Source of the DNA: an uncultured Duncaniella sp.
GTDB lineage: Bacteria; Bacteroidota; Bacteroidia; Bacteroidales; Muribaculaceae
Assembly (NCBI GenBank): GCA_910577335.1
Contig: CAJTMJ010000029.1
Span: 1-43,347, forward strand
Length of the DNA stretch: 43,347 nt
Direction: 5' to 3'
Part shown: piece by piece, positions 25,880 through 33,413 of the stretch
Numbering within the stretch: position 1 is the stretch's first letter
Layout of the letters: each line of letters begins with the position of its first letter
Made by a program: the position numbers and the translations under genes
The notes under the pieces: model-generated
What the model was told of the DNA's origin: nothing
Seen by the model: only the letters and a program-made list of their open reading frames with translations
Databases searched by the model: none

Positions 25880-26332
25880 TTAGAAGTCAAAAAGATTGGG
25901 TTGAACATTGATTTCTGCTCCGGCTTTGGGAGCGGTGGCGGTCGGCTTGGGTTGAGCCTTCGGAGCTGACTGCCGTCTGATTTCTCGGAGTTGCTCCTCC
26001 TTGTATTGCTCCATCGCCTGCTCTTTGAGTTCCGCCTTATCCTCATCGGAGAGTTCCGGCTTGGATACCACGATGTTGCAGTTGATTGGAGTTCCGCCGT
26101 CCTCGATGCTGTCCTCATCATAGAAATGCAGGAGGATTGAGAGTACGGTCTGTTCATCTACGACACACATACCGCTTTTCTGTATCTCGTGGCAGAGATA
26201 GTTGATAGCACTTTCAAGTGATTTCTTCGGATTGGCAAGTTTTATAGCCAATGCGGGTTCAGCGATAATACGCTCTTGGAGCATCTGCTGCATAGCTGCG
26301 ATTGCAGCGTTGTTTGATTTCATAGTAGCCAT
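25880..26332 (-). CDS. pcfK: PcfK-like protein
   Basis: This 150-residue protein begins MATMKSNNAAIAAMQQMLQE and contains INYLCHEIQKSGMCVVDEQT, a PcfK-like pattern, followed by a proline/alanine-rich tail (PKAQPKPTATAPKAGAEINV). It is upstream of and adjacent to the PcfJ-like gene, the usual pairing. The role in conjugation is unknown. An ATG three codons downstream is an alternative start. Confidence 0.82.
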   Translation of the reverse strand: MATMKSNNAAIAAMQQMLQERIIAEPALAIKLANPKKSLESAINYLCHEIQKSGMCVVDEQTVLSILLHFYDEDSIEDGGTPINCNIVVSKPELSDEDKAELKEQAMEQYKEEQLREIRRQSAPKAQPKPTATAPKAGAEINVQPNLFDF

Positions 26333-26344
26333 ATCAGTTGAGTT

Positions 26345-26560
26345 TTATAAAGTGAGTAGCCAAAAGATTATCATTAGGGCAGTTGCAAGGCTAATAACCC
26401 AGCCCACACCTCGGAATATCGGTCGGAGAAACACCCACAACACCAATCCGAGTATTGCACCAATTATCCCCACCAACCAAAGGATAACCCTTTTTATGCG
26501 GTTGAGACTGGAGATGGATGCTCTGCCTCGTCTGTTTGATATGTTGTTGTTCGTTTTCAT
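26345..26560 (-). CDS. Small membrane protein, 71 residues
   Basis: This is a basic N-terminus (MKTNNNISNRRGRASISSLN) followed by two hydrophobic helices (VILWLVGIIGAILGLVLWVF and VGWVISLATALMIIFWLLTL), giving a two-pass inner-membrane protein. It heads the pcfK-pcfJ group, 12 bases upstream of pcfK. It is typical of small conserved membrane proteins on Bacteroides conjugative elements, and its function is unknown. Confidence 0.7.
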   Translation of the reverse strand: MKTNNNISNRRGRASISSLNRIKRVILWLVGIIGAILGLVLWVFLRPIFRGVGWVISLATALMIIFWLLTL

Positions 26561-26895
26561 CGTGCGACATTTTTTTTATGCGTCTATCGACTATCGAAGT
26601 TTTGCTTGCTCGTTGACACGGCAGCGTGCGGAGGCAAAGAAGGGCTGTTCACCCTTTGGTGGAAAAATACGAGTGCAAAATGAAGTATTCGCCGGAGCTT
26701 GCGGAGGCAAATACCATTTTGTGTCTGGAGATTTTTCAGCCAAAAGGCAAAAGAATAGCCCTGCTCCGCACGTTTAGAAATCCGAGCAAGCACTACTTCC
26801 TGAGTTGATATGACTGCATAATAACTGGAGTTAAGTTTACGCGCCGGTGAAAACGAATGACGACATATTGGCACTGAAAACTCACTGAAAATGGC
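26561..26895. other. Gene-free gap with two copies of a 12-bp repeat
   Basis: No convincing gene is seen on either strand. TGCGGAGGCAAA occurs at 26627-26638 and 26700-26711. The open frame on the minus strand here (to 26874) has no family features and I treat it as chance. Confidence 0.5.
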
Positions 26896-26903
26896 TAATT
26901 TTG
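26896..26903 (+). promoter_or_regulatory. Candidate -7 element of the acetyltransferase gene
   Basis: TAATTTTG lies four bases before the ATG at 26908, implying a near-leaderless transcript. No clear -33 is present at the usual distance. Confidence 0.4.
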
Positions 26904-26907
26904 CAAC

Positions 26908-27441
26908 ATGGATACAACATATATCGAAACTGAAAGACTGATTTTGCGTTCATGGAGAATGACCGACAGGGATGTATTTGCTGAATTGAACAGCAATGAT
27001 AATGTCATGAGATACTTTCCGGCACCATTATCTGTTGAAGAATCAAATGGCTTTGTTGATAGGATTAATTCTGAATTTGAGGAAACAGGATTCGGATTGT
27101 ATGCCGTTGAAATTAAGGAAACAGGTGAGTTTATCGGCTATGTTGGATTCCACCGCTTTACTTTCGATGTCCCCTTTTCACCGGGATGGGAAATAGGCTG
27201 GCGAATATCTGATAAATTCTGGAATAACGGTTATGCGACAGAAGCGGCGATGGCGTGCATAAAGTATGCCCGGGAGAAGAAAATATGCAATAAATTATAC
27301 TCCTTTACTGCCGTACCTAATATTCCTTCAGAGAAAGTCATGAAGCGCATCGGAATGACTTTTGAAGGACTGTTCATGCATCCGGCGTTAGCTGACGGCC
27401 ATTGGCTGAAAGAACACAAACTATACTATATAGATTTATAA
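26908..27441 (+). CDS. GNAT-family N-acetyltransferase (RimJ/RimL-like)
   Basis: This 177-residue GNAT fold protein has the opening strand IETERLILRSWRMTDRDVF typical of RimJ/RimL-type enzymes, the central VEIKETGEFIGYVGFHRF, the EIGWRISDKFWNNGYATEA acetyl-CoA pocket region, and the C-terminal NIPSEKVMKRIGMTFEGLF. It transfers acetyl from acetyl-CoA to an amine, perhaps a protein N-terminus or a small molecule; the substrate cannot be read. It is a single gene with its own -7 element, flanked by element debris. Confidence 0.88.
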   Translation: MDTTYIETERLILRSWRMTDRDVFAELNSNDNVMRYFPAPLSVEESNGFVDRINSEFEETGFGLYAVEIKETGEFIGYVGFHRFTFDVPFSPGWEIGWRISDKFWNNGYATEAAMACIKYAREKKICNKLYSFTAVPNIPSEKVMKRIGMTFEGLFMHPALADGHWLKEHKLYYIDL

Positions 27442-27449
27442 AGGCACCG

Positions 27450-27740
27450 CCCAGTCCCGCAAAGACGAGTCTGTGATATGCCGACAACGCAGGAAGGCGG
27501 CACATCACTGTCTCGGCTCGTGGACTGCTTTCAAGCGGTAAGTGGCAGGCTGTCGTAAAAGCCTTTATCAGGCAACGGCGAAAAAGAACTCGGAGGAACG
27601 GCAGAGAGTCTCAGAGGTGGCATCAGCGAAGCCGTTGCCGATCCTCGGAGGCGTTGCCGATTCTCGGTGTTCCGCAGTTGCCCATAGGCAGGAGGCTGTC
27701 AAAAGGTGTCAGTGCCTGCACCGTCACCTTTTGACGGCTT
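27450..27740. ncRNA. Candidate structured RNA in a GC-rich gene-free segment
   Basis: The gap 27442-27889 is clearly richer in G+C than its surroundings, has no believable gene, and contains several long pairings. GTGATATGCCG (27473-27483) pairs with 27498-27508 with one wobble. Outside that, AGTCC 27453-27457 and ACGAG 27465-27469 pair with the contiguous CTCGTGGACT at 27517-27526. GGCAACGGC 27571-27579 pairs with 27631-27639. GGAAC 27595-27599 can pair with GTTCC 27669-27673. GTCAAAAGGTGTC 27698-27710 pairs with 27723-27735 (12 of 13). The nested order suggests one folded RNA. The strand is unknown. Confidence 0.4.
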
Positions 27741-27831
27741 CATCACCGCCAACAATGCAGACCGCCCAGCCTCTTGCCGCTTTCAACCGTTAAATATCTC
27801 AAGCATATCACTTTTATGTTCTACATAAAAA

Positions 27832-27867
27832 AGTCACCATTTTCGGGAACTTACGAAAATGGTGACT
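27832..27867 (-). terminator. Terminator of the AlbA_2/ATPase gene
   Basis: AGTCACCATTTTCG (27832-27845) pairs perfectly with 27854-27867 around an eight-base loop. On the minus strand the stem is followed by a T-run, 22 bases after the stop of the 27890 gene. Confidence 0.8.
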
Positions 27868-27889
27868 ACTGTATTTTACTATAATGATT

Positions 27890-29338
27890 CTAATCATTTA
27901 AGATTTCCCAATGTCCCCCTTTTTTTGAGCCAACTCTTTTTACTAAATGAGTCATTTTGGCTATTTCACGGTCAATAGTTGAAGTTCCAACTCCAACCTC
28001 TTTTGCTATTTCATCCAGAGTGATTTCCGAATTATTTATCATAAGAGCTAAAATCTCTTCTTGGCGAGGTGATACTTTAGCACCACTTTTAGCACCACTT
28101 TTAGCACCACTTTTAGCACCATCTCTGCCCTCATTATCCTCCGTCTTTCTCTGTATGGCGGATTTGAGAGGGAATGACACGACTGCAATTGTACGTTCAC
28201 TCTCTATGGTCGGGCGTGTACCGGTCAGCCTCTCCCAACTCACGAGCTTCTTCATGCCGTAGCCTGCATTTTCGGCGATGCCAACAAAACGGAACAGTTT
28301 GGCAATAGTCGGATTTCGTAATTTGGAGTATATTCGTCCGAGAATATCCTTTACCGGGAGAGGGAAGGATCCACCATTCATAAACTCTATATGGTCGGTA
28401 TAAACGCGGATACAAGAGCGCAACGAATCGAAGTGGTCACAGTGCATAACCATGTTGGCGAGTGCTTCGCGGAGAACGTTATATTGGCTCTCGTCTGTTG
28501 TAGCGAATCCATCCTCCTTGATATGAATCGGTGCATCAACAAGAGTGCGGAAGCGACGCAGAATAATTTGGACAGCTTCCCAGATGTTTTCTTGTTCTGG
28601 AATACGATAAGTATATCTTACTTCTGCTTGCTCGATTGTCGGAGCTGGAATCTCGATATAGTCAACACAGAATGTGGGAACGTAGCGCAATACATACGGT
28701 GCTTTGCCGAACATCAGGAGTCCGGCATAAGTGAGTAGCCCGTTTCGGGTAATATTGACCTGCTCGCAAAATTCAGCATCATCAACCTCTCGAAGACTTA
28801 CAAGATTCTGTGTCTGGCTAAGAGCAAACCTATAACTTTTTAGAGTATTGAGATTAAGCATTTCAATACTTGTCTCAGGTATGGTTTCCTCAGTTTTCTT
28901 TCCAAAGGACTGATCGCGGAACATCGCACGAATTTCTCCCTCTGTAGCCCTCTGGTCACCACTACCCATACGAATGAACGTATTTATGGGATTATTATAG
29001 TAAACGGGCTTAAAATCTACTTCGGGGACATAGAAAGCAAGGATATTCTTTCCATCAATATTGTATCGTTTGGCGGTTGCTTTTAATCTCTGATTAAATT
29101 TTTCTCCACGAAGTGTTCCAAGAAAATCCTGTTCAAGTTTCTCTATGTTATCCACTCCTTGAATCTCAAATGTCTTGCCGGATTGTTTTACACCGAGTAC
29201 AATCCAGCCACCAGAGGTATTTGAGAAAGCACTGACGCTTTCCCAAACATTCTTAGGTAACTCGGATTTTGCAGCCTTGACTTCAAAATCCTCCCATTCT
29301 ATGTCGCGTAGCTTTGCTACTAATTCATCCTTAGTCAT
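27890..29338 (-). CDS. AlbA_2 (Schlafen-type) domain ATP-binding regulator
   Basis: This 482-residue protein has an N-terminal AlbA_2/Schlafen-like domain (residues ~10-135; EDFEVKAAKSELPKNVWESV, NTSGGWIVLGVKQSG). A central GHKL-like ATPase region (about 270-400; REALANMVMHCDHFDSLRSC, GIAENAGYGMKKL) follows, then a DGAKSGAKSGAKSGAK linker and a C-terminal winged HTH (EITLDEIAKEVGVGTSTIDR). Such proteins are annotated as putative DNA-binding transcriptional regulators or RecG-like; their role is not settled. A -7 element (complement of 29347-29354) leaves about five bases of leader. It ends in a strong terminator. Linked HTH and Schlafen-like domains also occur in phage defence genes. Confidence 0.85.
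   Translation of the reverse strand: MTKDELVAKLRDIEWEDFEVKAAKSELPKNVWESVSAFSNTSGGWIVLGVKQSGKTFEIQGVDNIEKLEQDFLGTLRGEKFNQRLKATAKRYNIDGKNILAFYVPEVDFKPVYYNNPINTFIRMGSGDQRATEGEIRAMFRDQSFGKKTEETIPETSIEMLNLNTLKSYRFALSQTQNLVSLREVDDAEFCEQVNITRNGLLTYAGLLMFGKAPYVLRYVPTFCVDYIEIPAPTIEQAEVRYTYRIPEQENIWEAVQIILRRFRTLVDAPIHIKEDGFATTDESQYNVLREALANMVMHCDHFDSLRSCIRVYTDHIEFMNGGSFPLPVKDILGRIYSKLRNPTIAKLFRFVGIAENAGYGMKKLVSWERLTGTRPTIESERTIAVVSFPLKSAIQRKTEDNEGRDGAKSGAKSGAKSGAKVSPRQEEILALMINNSEITLDEIAKEVGVGTSTIDREIAKMTHLVKRVGSKKGGHWEILND
28076..28125. repeat. Four 12-bp tandem repeats encoding SGAK
   Basis: Four copies of a 12-base unit (AGCACCAC plus TTTT on the plus strand) lie at 28079, 28091, 28103 and 28115. 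The unit keeps frame and encodes (D/S)GAK four times in the linker before the winged HTH. Confidence 0.9.
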
Positions 29339-29346
29339 TTTGATGA

Positions 29347-29354
29347 CAAAATTA
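29347..29354 (-). promoter_or_regulatory. Candidate -7 element of the AlbA_2/ATPase gene
   Basis: The complement reads TAATTTTG, eight bases upstream of the ATG at 29338. Confidence 0.4.
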
Positions 29355-29419
29355 CGAAAATTCTGTTAATTATCAGCTATGTGAGAGTAGTATCCTCGAT
29401 GGTCAAAGTTCCTGAATAT

Positions 29420-29553
29420 AATCTTTCCGCAAGATGCGGAAGATTTGTTGTTTTGAAATCGTCCGCAAGCTGCGGATGATTCGTTGTCTTAAAATCATCG
29501 GCAGCCTGCTGACGATTTGTAGATTTGAAATCTTCTACACCCTGTAGAGGATT
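29420..29553. repeat. 36-bp tandem repeat array with variable palindromic cores
   Basis: Four units with an exact 36-bp period (centres at 29433, 29469, 29505, 29541) follow the end of the integrase gene. Each unit is AATC, a variable stem, GATT and an 11-base spacer rich in T and G. Cores are TCCGCA-AGA-TGCGGA, TCCGCA-AGC-TGCGGA, TCGGCA-GCC-TGCTGA and TCTACA-CCC-TGTAGA, so both arms change together. A fifth palindrome (TTTGCAG 29568-29574 with CTGCAAA 29581-29587) is centred where the next unit would be. A 69-codon minus-strand frame (29377-29586) reads through the array and encodes repeats such as ADDFKTTN; it may be incidental. Confidence 0.85.
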
Positions 29554-29632
29554 TGACACGAAAGATTTTGCAGCTGGCAACTGCAAACCTCAATATCCTG
29601 ACTATATACCGAAGAGTTCTACCAGAGGAATT

Positions 29633-30985
29633 TTAATCGAGAAGGTCAACAAGTTCTTTCTTCATATCCTCGTCGATGTCGCGATAGCGGGCGAAGGCTT
29701 TACTGCCTTCCTTGTGGCCGCTGAGGGAGCCAACGAGGTTTGGGTCTTTGACCTTCTTGTAGAGATTCCCGATGAACGTGCGTCGAGCCAAGTGACTGCT
29801 TGCAATCTCATTGAGAGCTCGCTTCTCTTCCGCTCCGGTTGTGGGATTAAGGACTGTCACCATACGGGTCACTCCGCAGACTGTGAAAAACTTCTTGATA
29901 GCCACGTTGTATTTCTGCGAACTGATGAACGGGAACAGCTTCCCATTCAGGTCATCGCGTCCGGCATATTTTGCAACAAGGGCTTTAGCTCTTGCGTTGA
30001 GAGGAACCCTGACAACCTGCGGACGCTCGCCCTTTGTCTTCTGAGGCATATACTCGATTGCACCGTTTATGATGCTTGCTGGAGTCATTGCCATAAGGTC
30101 TGATACACGGCATCCGATAAGACATTGAAAGATGAAAATGTCTCGCTGTGCTTCCAGTGACGGATTTGCGGAGAGGTCGTAGTCGGCAATCTGGTCACGC
30201 TCTTCAAGAGAGATATAATAGGGTGTGCCATATACCTCAGTGGTTGTACCATTGTATTTGGCAAACGGGTCGTTGGTCGTAAGCTCTTGGTCTCGGCACC
30301 AACGATAGAATGCTCTCATCAGTCCAAAGAGGCCGACGATGGTATTATCGCCCTTAGGATGCGGTTTTGGCTTTTTGCGCTGTGAATGGGTATCGGCAGG
30401 CACAGCCTCGTAAATCTTCGGATATTTCTTGTAGAACTTATGTTCGTTGCGGAGGAACTTCTCAAAGTCGTTCACATCATCGACCGTAAACTCATCGAGT
30501 TTGATTTTATACCTCTTATTGCCGTTGGCTTGGATGTAGAGTTCATAGCGCATCAAGGCGCGTTTGAGGACACGCAGATGGCGTATTCTCCATTCAGAGA
30601 TATTTTTCTTCGTGATGTAATCCTCGAAGATGTCGAAGAACGTCACTTCGGGAGCCACGGGAGTTTCTTCAACCGGAGGATTAAGGAATAGGTCGAGTTG
30701 GGTGAGGAGAAAATCTTTCGTCACCTTATTGAGTGGAGTATCCTCACAGATGCGTATCAGGAACTTCTCGATTTCATCAAGACGGTCCTGAACATCCCGC
30801 ACCTCCCTCTTCAATTCCGGGTCGCGGGGATTGGAGAATTTGCCATCCTTGAATAGCTCCTTCTTAATGAACACACCGCTCTTGATTCGGTGAGAAACAC
30901 TATGTGAAACGGACACTCTGAGCATGAATTCAGCCCTGCCCGACGGATTTGTCTTCGCTGATAAAGACCGCTTAATTGTCGCCAT
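29633..30985 (-). CDS. int: Tyrosine recombinase (integrase) of a Bacteroides-type element
   Basis: This 450-residue tyrosine recombinase has an N-terminal arm/SAM-like region (MATIKRSLSAKTNPSGRAEF; the core-binding domain around 110-215) and a C-terminal catalytic domain with FQCLIGCRVSDLMAM (first Arg), SSHLARRTFIGNLYKK (His and second Arg), LSGHKEGSKAF (His) and the tyrosine in ARYRDID. All catalytic residues are present, so it should be active. The -33/-7 promoter is at 31029-31059. The 3' end is followed by a 36-bp palindromic repeat array. It is the only integrase seen and is likely to move the xis/DUF3987/VirE_N segment to its right. Confidence 0.92.
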   Translation of the reverse strand: MATIKRSLSAKTNPSGRAEFMLRVSVSHSVSHRIKSGVFIKKELFKDGKFSNPRDPELKREVRDVQDRLDEIEKFLIRICEDTPLNKVTKDFLLTQLDLFLNPPVEETPVAPEVTFFDIFEDYITKKNISEWRIRHLRVLKRALMRYELYIQANGNKRYKIKLDEFTVDDVNDFEKFLRNEHKFYKKYPKIYEAVPADTHSQRKKPKPHPKGDNTIVGLFGLMRAFYRWCRDQELTTNDPFAKYNGTTTEVYGTPYYISLEERDQIADYDLSANPSLEAQRDIFIFQCLIGCRVSDLMAMTPASIINGAIEYMPQKTKGERPQVVRVPLNARAKALVAKYAGRDDLNGKLFPFISSQKYNVAIKKFFTVCGVTRMVTVLNPTTGAEEKRALNEIASSHLARRTFIGNLYKKVKDPNLVGSLSGHKEGSKAFARYRDIDEDMKKELVDLLD

Positions 30986-31028
30986 AGGAGAGTTTATTAG
31001 AGTTCAACTTAGTTGTACTTGCTTGATA

Positions 31029-31059
31029 CAAAGGTAATCATACCCTCGTACATATACAA
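31029..31059 (-). promoter_or_regulatory. Integrase promoter
   Basis: On the minus strand, TTG (complement of 31057-31059) is followed after 20 bases by TACCTTTG (complement of 31029-31036), a good -33/-7 pair. The leader to the ATG at 30985 is about 40 bases. Confidence 0.65.
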
Positions 31060-32195
31060 CAATTTTTGTCAGCAAATTGTCAGCGAAGGTTGAATTTTAA
31101 CAAATCGAGTTCGAGTCTGACTGAAATTTGAACCGGTTTATTTCGGTTTATTTCGGTTGAAATACAGTATTTTACGCGATTTAGGCCATTCACTTAAAAA
31201 TGAGCACTATTCATTTCGATTCATAGTTAATGCTCCTGTTCTGGGCACCATAACCCTTTGATAATCAATTGATTTTCAAAGGGTTTCTTATTTCCGAGGT
31301 GTACTAAAAGTGTACTCAATGCGAAAGTGTACTGCAATAGTCAGCTACAAAAAGAAAGAAACGACGAAACCTTTTACGCTTGATATTTTATCAACCGGAA
31401 TAACTTTTCATATCGGGATATGTCAACATTCTTAGCCCGATGCCGAACCATGCATCACTCGAAAGCTCATTAAGAAGATTGTGTAGTTTCATATCAGATA
31501 TGAATTTAATGCGGCAACCACATAGTTTGATTGCTCACAACAAATATTGATGTCGTTATTCTATTATCCCAACATCGTAGAAGCTCGTCGTCTAAAATCC
31601 GGTGTTGTCTGCAAATTCTGATGTGTCAATTAAAATCCCCTAATTATAATCGGTCTTTTCAGATAACGGAACTTGGTTTTCTTTTCTGAGTTTCGCATCA
31701 GATAGCCAAACATCATATAGCCTTTATAACCAAATAGCGATTCCGGGCTTTTGGTATGTTGCCAAGCCCGGTCATTGCCAAATTAGACTGCCGAATGCCA
31801 TAGCCGGATAAGAGAGCCATGCTATTGGCTAACCTAATTTTGAATAAACCCAGCAAATATAGCCGTCGCTTTGCCTATAAAACCATGCACACAGCAGTCT
31901 TGGATTCGGCAACGAAAGTTATCGTTAATACCCACAGGGGAAAGTGGGCTCCCATGCCGGGTTTTATATGGCAAGCCTACGCCAAAGTGGCATCATTTGG
32001 ATGCAGCCCCTTTTGAGAAGCCTTGTGGACGAATCCACGGCTTCTAAATTGCGGAAAATCTACATTCGGGAGCTTGCTCTGATCTCGCCGATTCGGCAAC
32101 TCCTTGCGCCGTTTTCGGCGGAAGGGGGTATTAGGCTACCCCGATACCGGGTAATGCGGCAACAGCCTTCTTTCGCGCAAGCGCATTGGTCCCTG
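31060..32195. other. 1.1-kb gene-free region between integrase and replication genes
   Basis: No credible gene is seen. It holds a CGGTTTATTT direct repeat (31133-31142, 31143-31152), a 34-bp palindrome (31252-31285), three GTGTACT copies (31299, 31310, 31327), and four copies of ATKCGGCAAC (31509, 31904, 32091, 32154). Hairpins include CCGGGCTT 31743-31750 with 31764-31771, AGAAGCC/GTGGA at 32016-32045, CGCCG-tttt-CGGCG at 32107-32120 and GGGGTA 32125-32130 with 32137-32142. This is what a transfer or replication origin region of an integrative element could look like. Confidence 0.5.
31252..31285. terminator. 34-bp palindrome, possible bidirectional terminator
   Basis: All 17 base pairs but one (T-T at 31262/31275) are complementary; arms begin AACCCTTTGA and meet without a loop at 31268/31269. 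The plus strand continues TTTCTTATTT. It could end transcription from either side or mark an element boundary. Confidence 0.45.
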
Positions 32196-33110
32196 TCAAT
32201 AGTTTCTATCAAGAGTGACGCCGTGCGCCTCGCATTGATGGAAAAATGTTGCGATTGTTACCTTTCGGGTCGTTCTGAGAAGGTTTGTGAACTTCGTATC
32301 GGTTTTTGCACGGTCATATCCCGGATACACAGAGCTGACTGCATGGAAAAACTCGCGTCCTGCTTCACCAAGATTCGCTAATGCCATGCCAATTTCAATC
32401 CAATTGCTATATCCGTCTGTGAGGTCTATTCCCCGTCTCACAACTTCTTTGGTTAGTCGCGCTACTTTATCAAGTGTTTCTTCCGGGCTTCCATTCCACG
32501 TGCGCTGTCCCATTATCGCTGTCGTTTTTGTCAGATTATGTTTGGGAATAGTTATCGCATCAATTATGCGGAAAGGCTCGGCATTGTCATTGATATACGG
32601 TTCCGAATCGAGAGTCGCAAAGCGAAGCCGTTTCACATCCTTGCATTGTCCGTCTATGGCAATACCTAAACGTGATCTGAACAGTCGTTGCAAGGCGAGA
32701 AAATGTCCGAGATGGTTTTCGGGATGCGCCAACCGAAAGATGGCGAAGCAGCCGTTGCCACTCGCCGAAATGGTGCAATATGCCACTTCCATAACTTTGC
32801 AAACCTCGGCTTTCAATTCAGCACCGCTTCCAAATCCGGGATTGTCCTGCCCGTCAATGTCTATGCAAATAAGCCCGGTATGCTCGAAGGCATCATCAGC
32901 CTTCCGGCTGTCCAGACAGATTGCCGAAATGGTAGCGCACTGCAGACAGGATTTTAGTCGGGTGCGCTCAGTCTTGTACTCCGTCATTCGGATTTGTTGG
33001 ATGAGTTGATGCGATGACGCATCATTAAGGAATTTGGCAAGAGATGAGACACGACCGTTAGTCGATGTAACACTTTCAAATACCGTTATAGGAGTTTCAA
33101 GAATATTCAT
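32196..33110 (-). CDS. VirE_N/BT4734-like replication protein of an integrative element
   Basis: This 304-residue protein starts at MNILETPITVFESVTSTNGR; I preferred this start to one 14 codons upstream because the shorter form matches the family's usual opening. It contains the primase-like acid motif TGLICIDIDGQDN, ISASGNGCFAIFRLAHPENH and DVKRLRFATLDSEPYIN, the pattern of BT4734/BF3469-type proteins (VirE N-terminal domain), thought to act in primase/replication of Bacteroides mobilizable elements. A C-terminal ~95-residue part (DLTDGYSNWIEIGMALANLG) follows. The gene lies 303 bases downstream of the DUF3987 gene on the same strand, with a long hairpin between. Confidence 0.82.
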   Translation of the reverse strand: MNILETPITVFESVTSTNGRVSSLAKFLNDASSHQLIQQIRMTEYKTERTRLKSCLQCATISAICLDSRKADDAFEHTGLICIDIDGQDNPGFGSGAELKAEVCKVMEVAYCTISASGNGCFAIFRLAHPENHLGHFLALQRLFRSRLGIAIDGQCKDVKRLRFATLDSEPYINDNAEPFRIIDAITIPKHNLTKTTAIMGQRTWNGSPEETLDKVARLTKEVVRRGIDLTDGYSNWIEIGMALANLGEAGREFFHAVSSVYPGYDRAKTDTKFTNLLRTTRKVTIATFFHQCEAHGVTLDRNY

Positions 33111-33355
33111 GGGTGAATTAAAATTGTCATGTTCTGCCCTATGTCGGGTCAATGTAAAAAAGCGGTTGTTAATTTCTGAGATTTAGGGATAGATGGGCGT
33201 ATCGCTAACTGAATTAGGGAAGTCTAATCATCATAAGCACTTGTTATATAGTAGATTCCCGAAGGACAACAGCGCTAAACTCCAATCTAAGCGCCTAAAA
33301 ATATTTTTACTCTCGGGTAATTTTTTAACAATTCAACCGGGTTTTGCTACTGACC

Positions 33356-33409
33356 CCCTATGTCCTACGTCCTGCCGAAAGGCTCTTGAACAGGACATAG
33401 GACGTAGGG
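33356..33409 (-). terminator. 19-bp stem with GNRA sub-hairpin after the DUF3987 gene
   Basis: Arms at 33356-33374 and 33391-33409 pair at 17 of 19 positions; each arm itself holds a near repeat (CCTATGT, CCTACGT). The loop region includes GCC-GAAA-GGC (33374-33383), an alternative GNRA hairpin. It begins four bases after the DUF3987 stop. No T-run follows on the minus strand, so it may be an attenuator or RNA-stability element rather than a simple terminator. Confidence 0.5.
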
Positions 33410-33413
33410 CTTT

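Noticed and set aside
26584..26874. 96-residue minus-strand frame
   Set aside because: No family features, overlaps gap repeats and the promoter side of the acetyltransferase gene.
27542..27793. 83-residue plus-strand frame
   Set aside because: Low-complexity composition following the GC-rich stems; the region is better explained as structured RNA or element debris.
29420..29553. CRISPR array
   Set aside because: The constant part is only the outer AATC/GATT and an 11-base spacer; the variable part is a palindrome of 15 bases, not a unique spacer, and no cas genes are present.
29377..29586. 69-residue protein with DFKTTN repeats on the minus strand
   Set aside because: The frame exists because the 36-bp repeat is a multiple of three; variation follows stem pairing rather than protein conservation. 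Kept as a note in the repeat entry.
31100..31130. tRNA 3' fragment (GTTCGAGTC resembles a T-loop)
   Set aside because: No pairing acceptor stem and no CCA-type end; no tRNA was found in the window.
21493..31247. TTCTGGGCAC occurring near 21493 and 31238 as possible attachment repeats
   Set aside because: A 10-base match is expected by chance many times in a window of this size, and flanks do not match.
31319..31435. 38-codon frame with an integrase-like opening (MRKCTAIVSYKKKETT)
   Set aside because: Too short and unsupported downstream; at most a decayed integrase start.
31944..32381. 145-residue plus-strand frame overlapping the VirE_N gene
   Set aside because: Shadow of the minus-strand gene plus hairpin-rich non-coding DNA; no recognisable domain.
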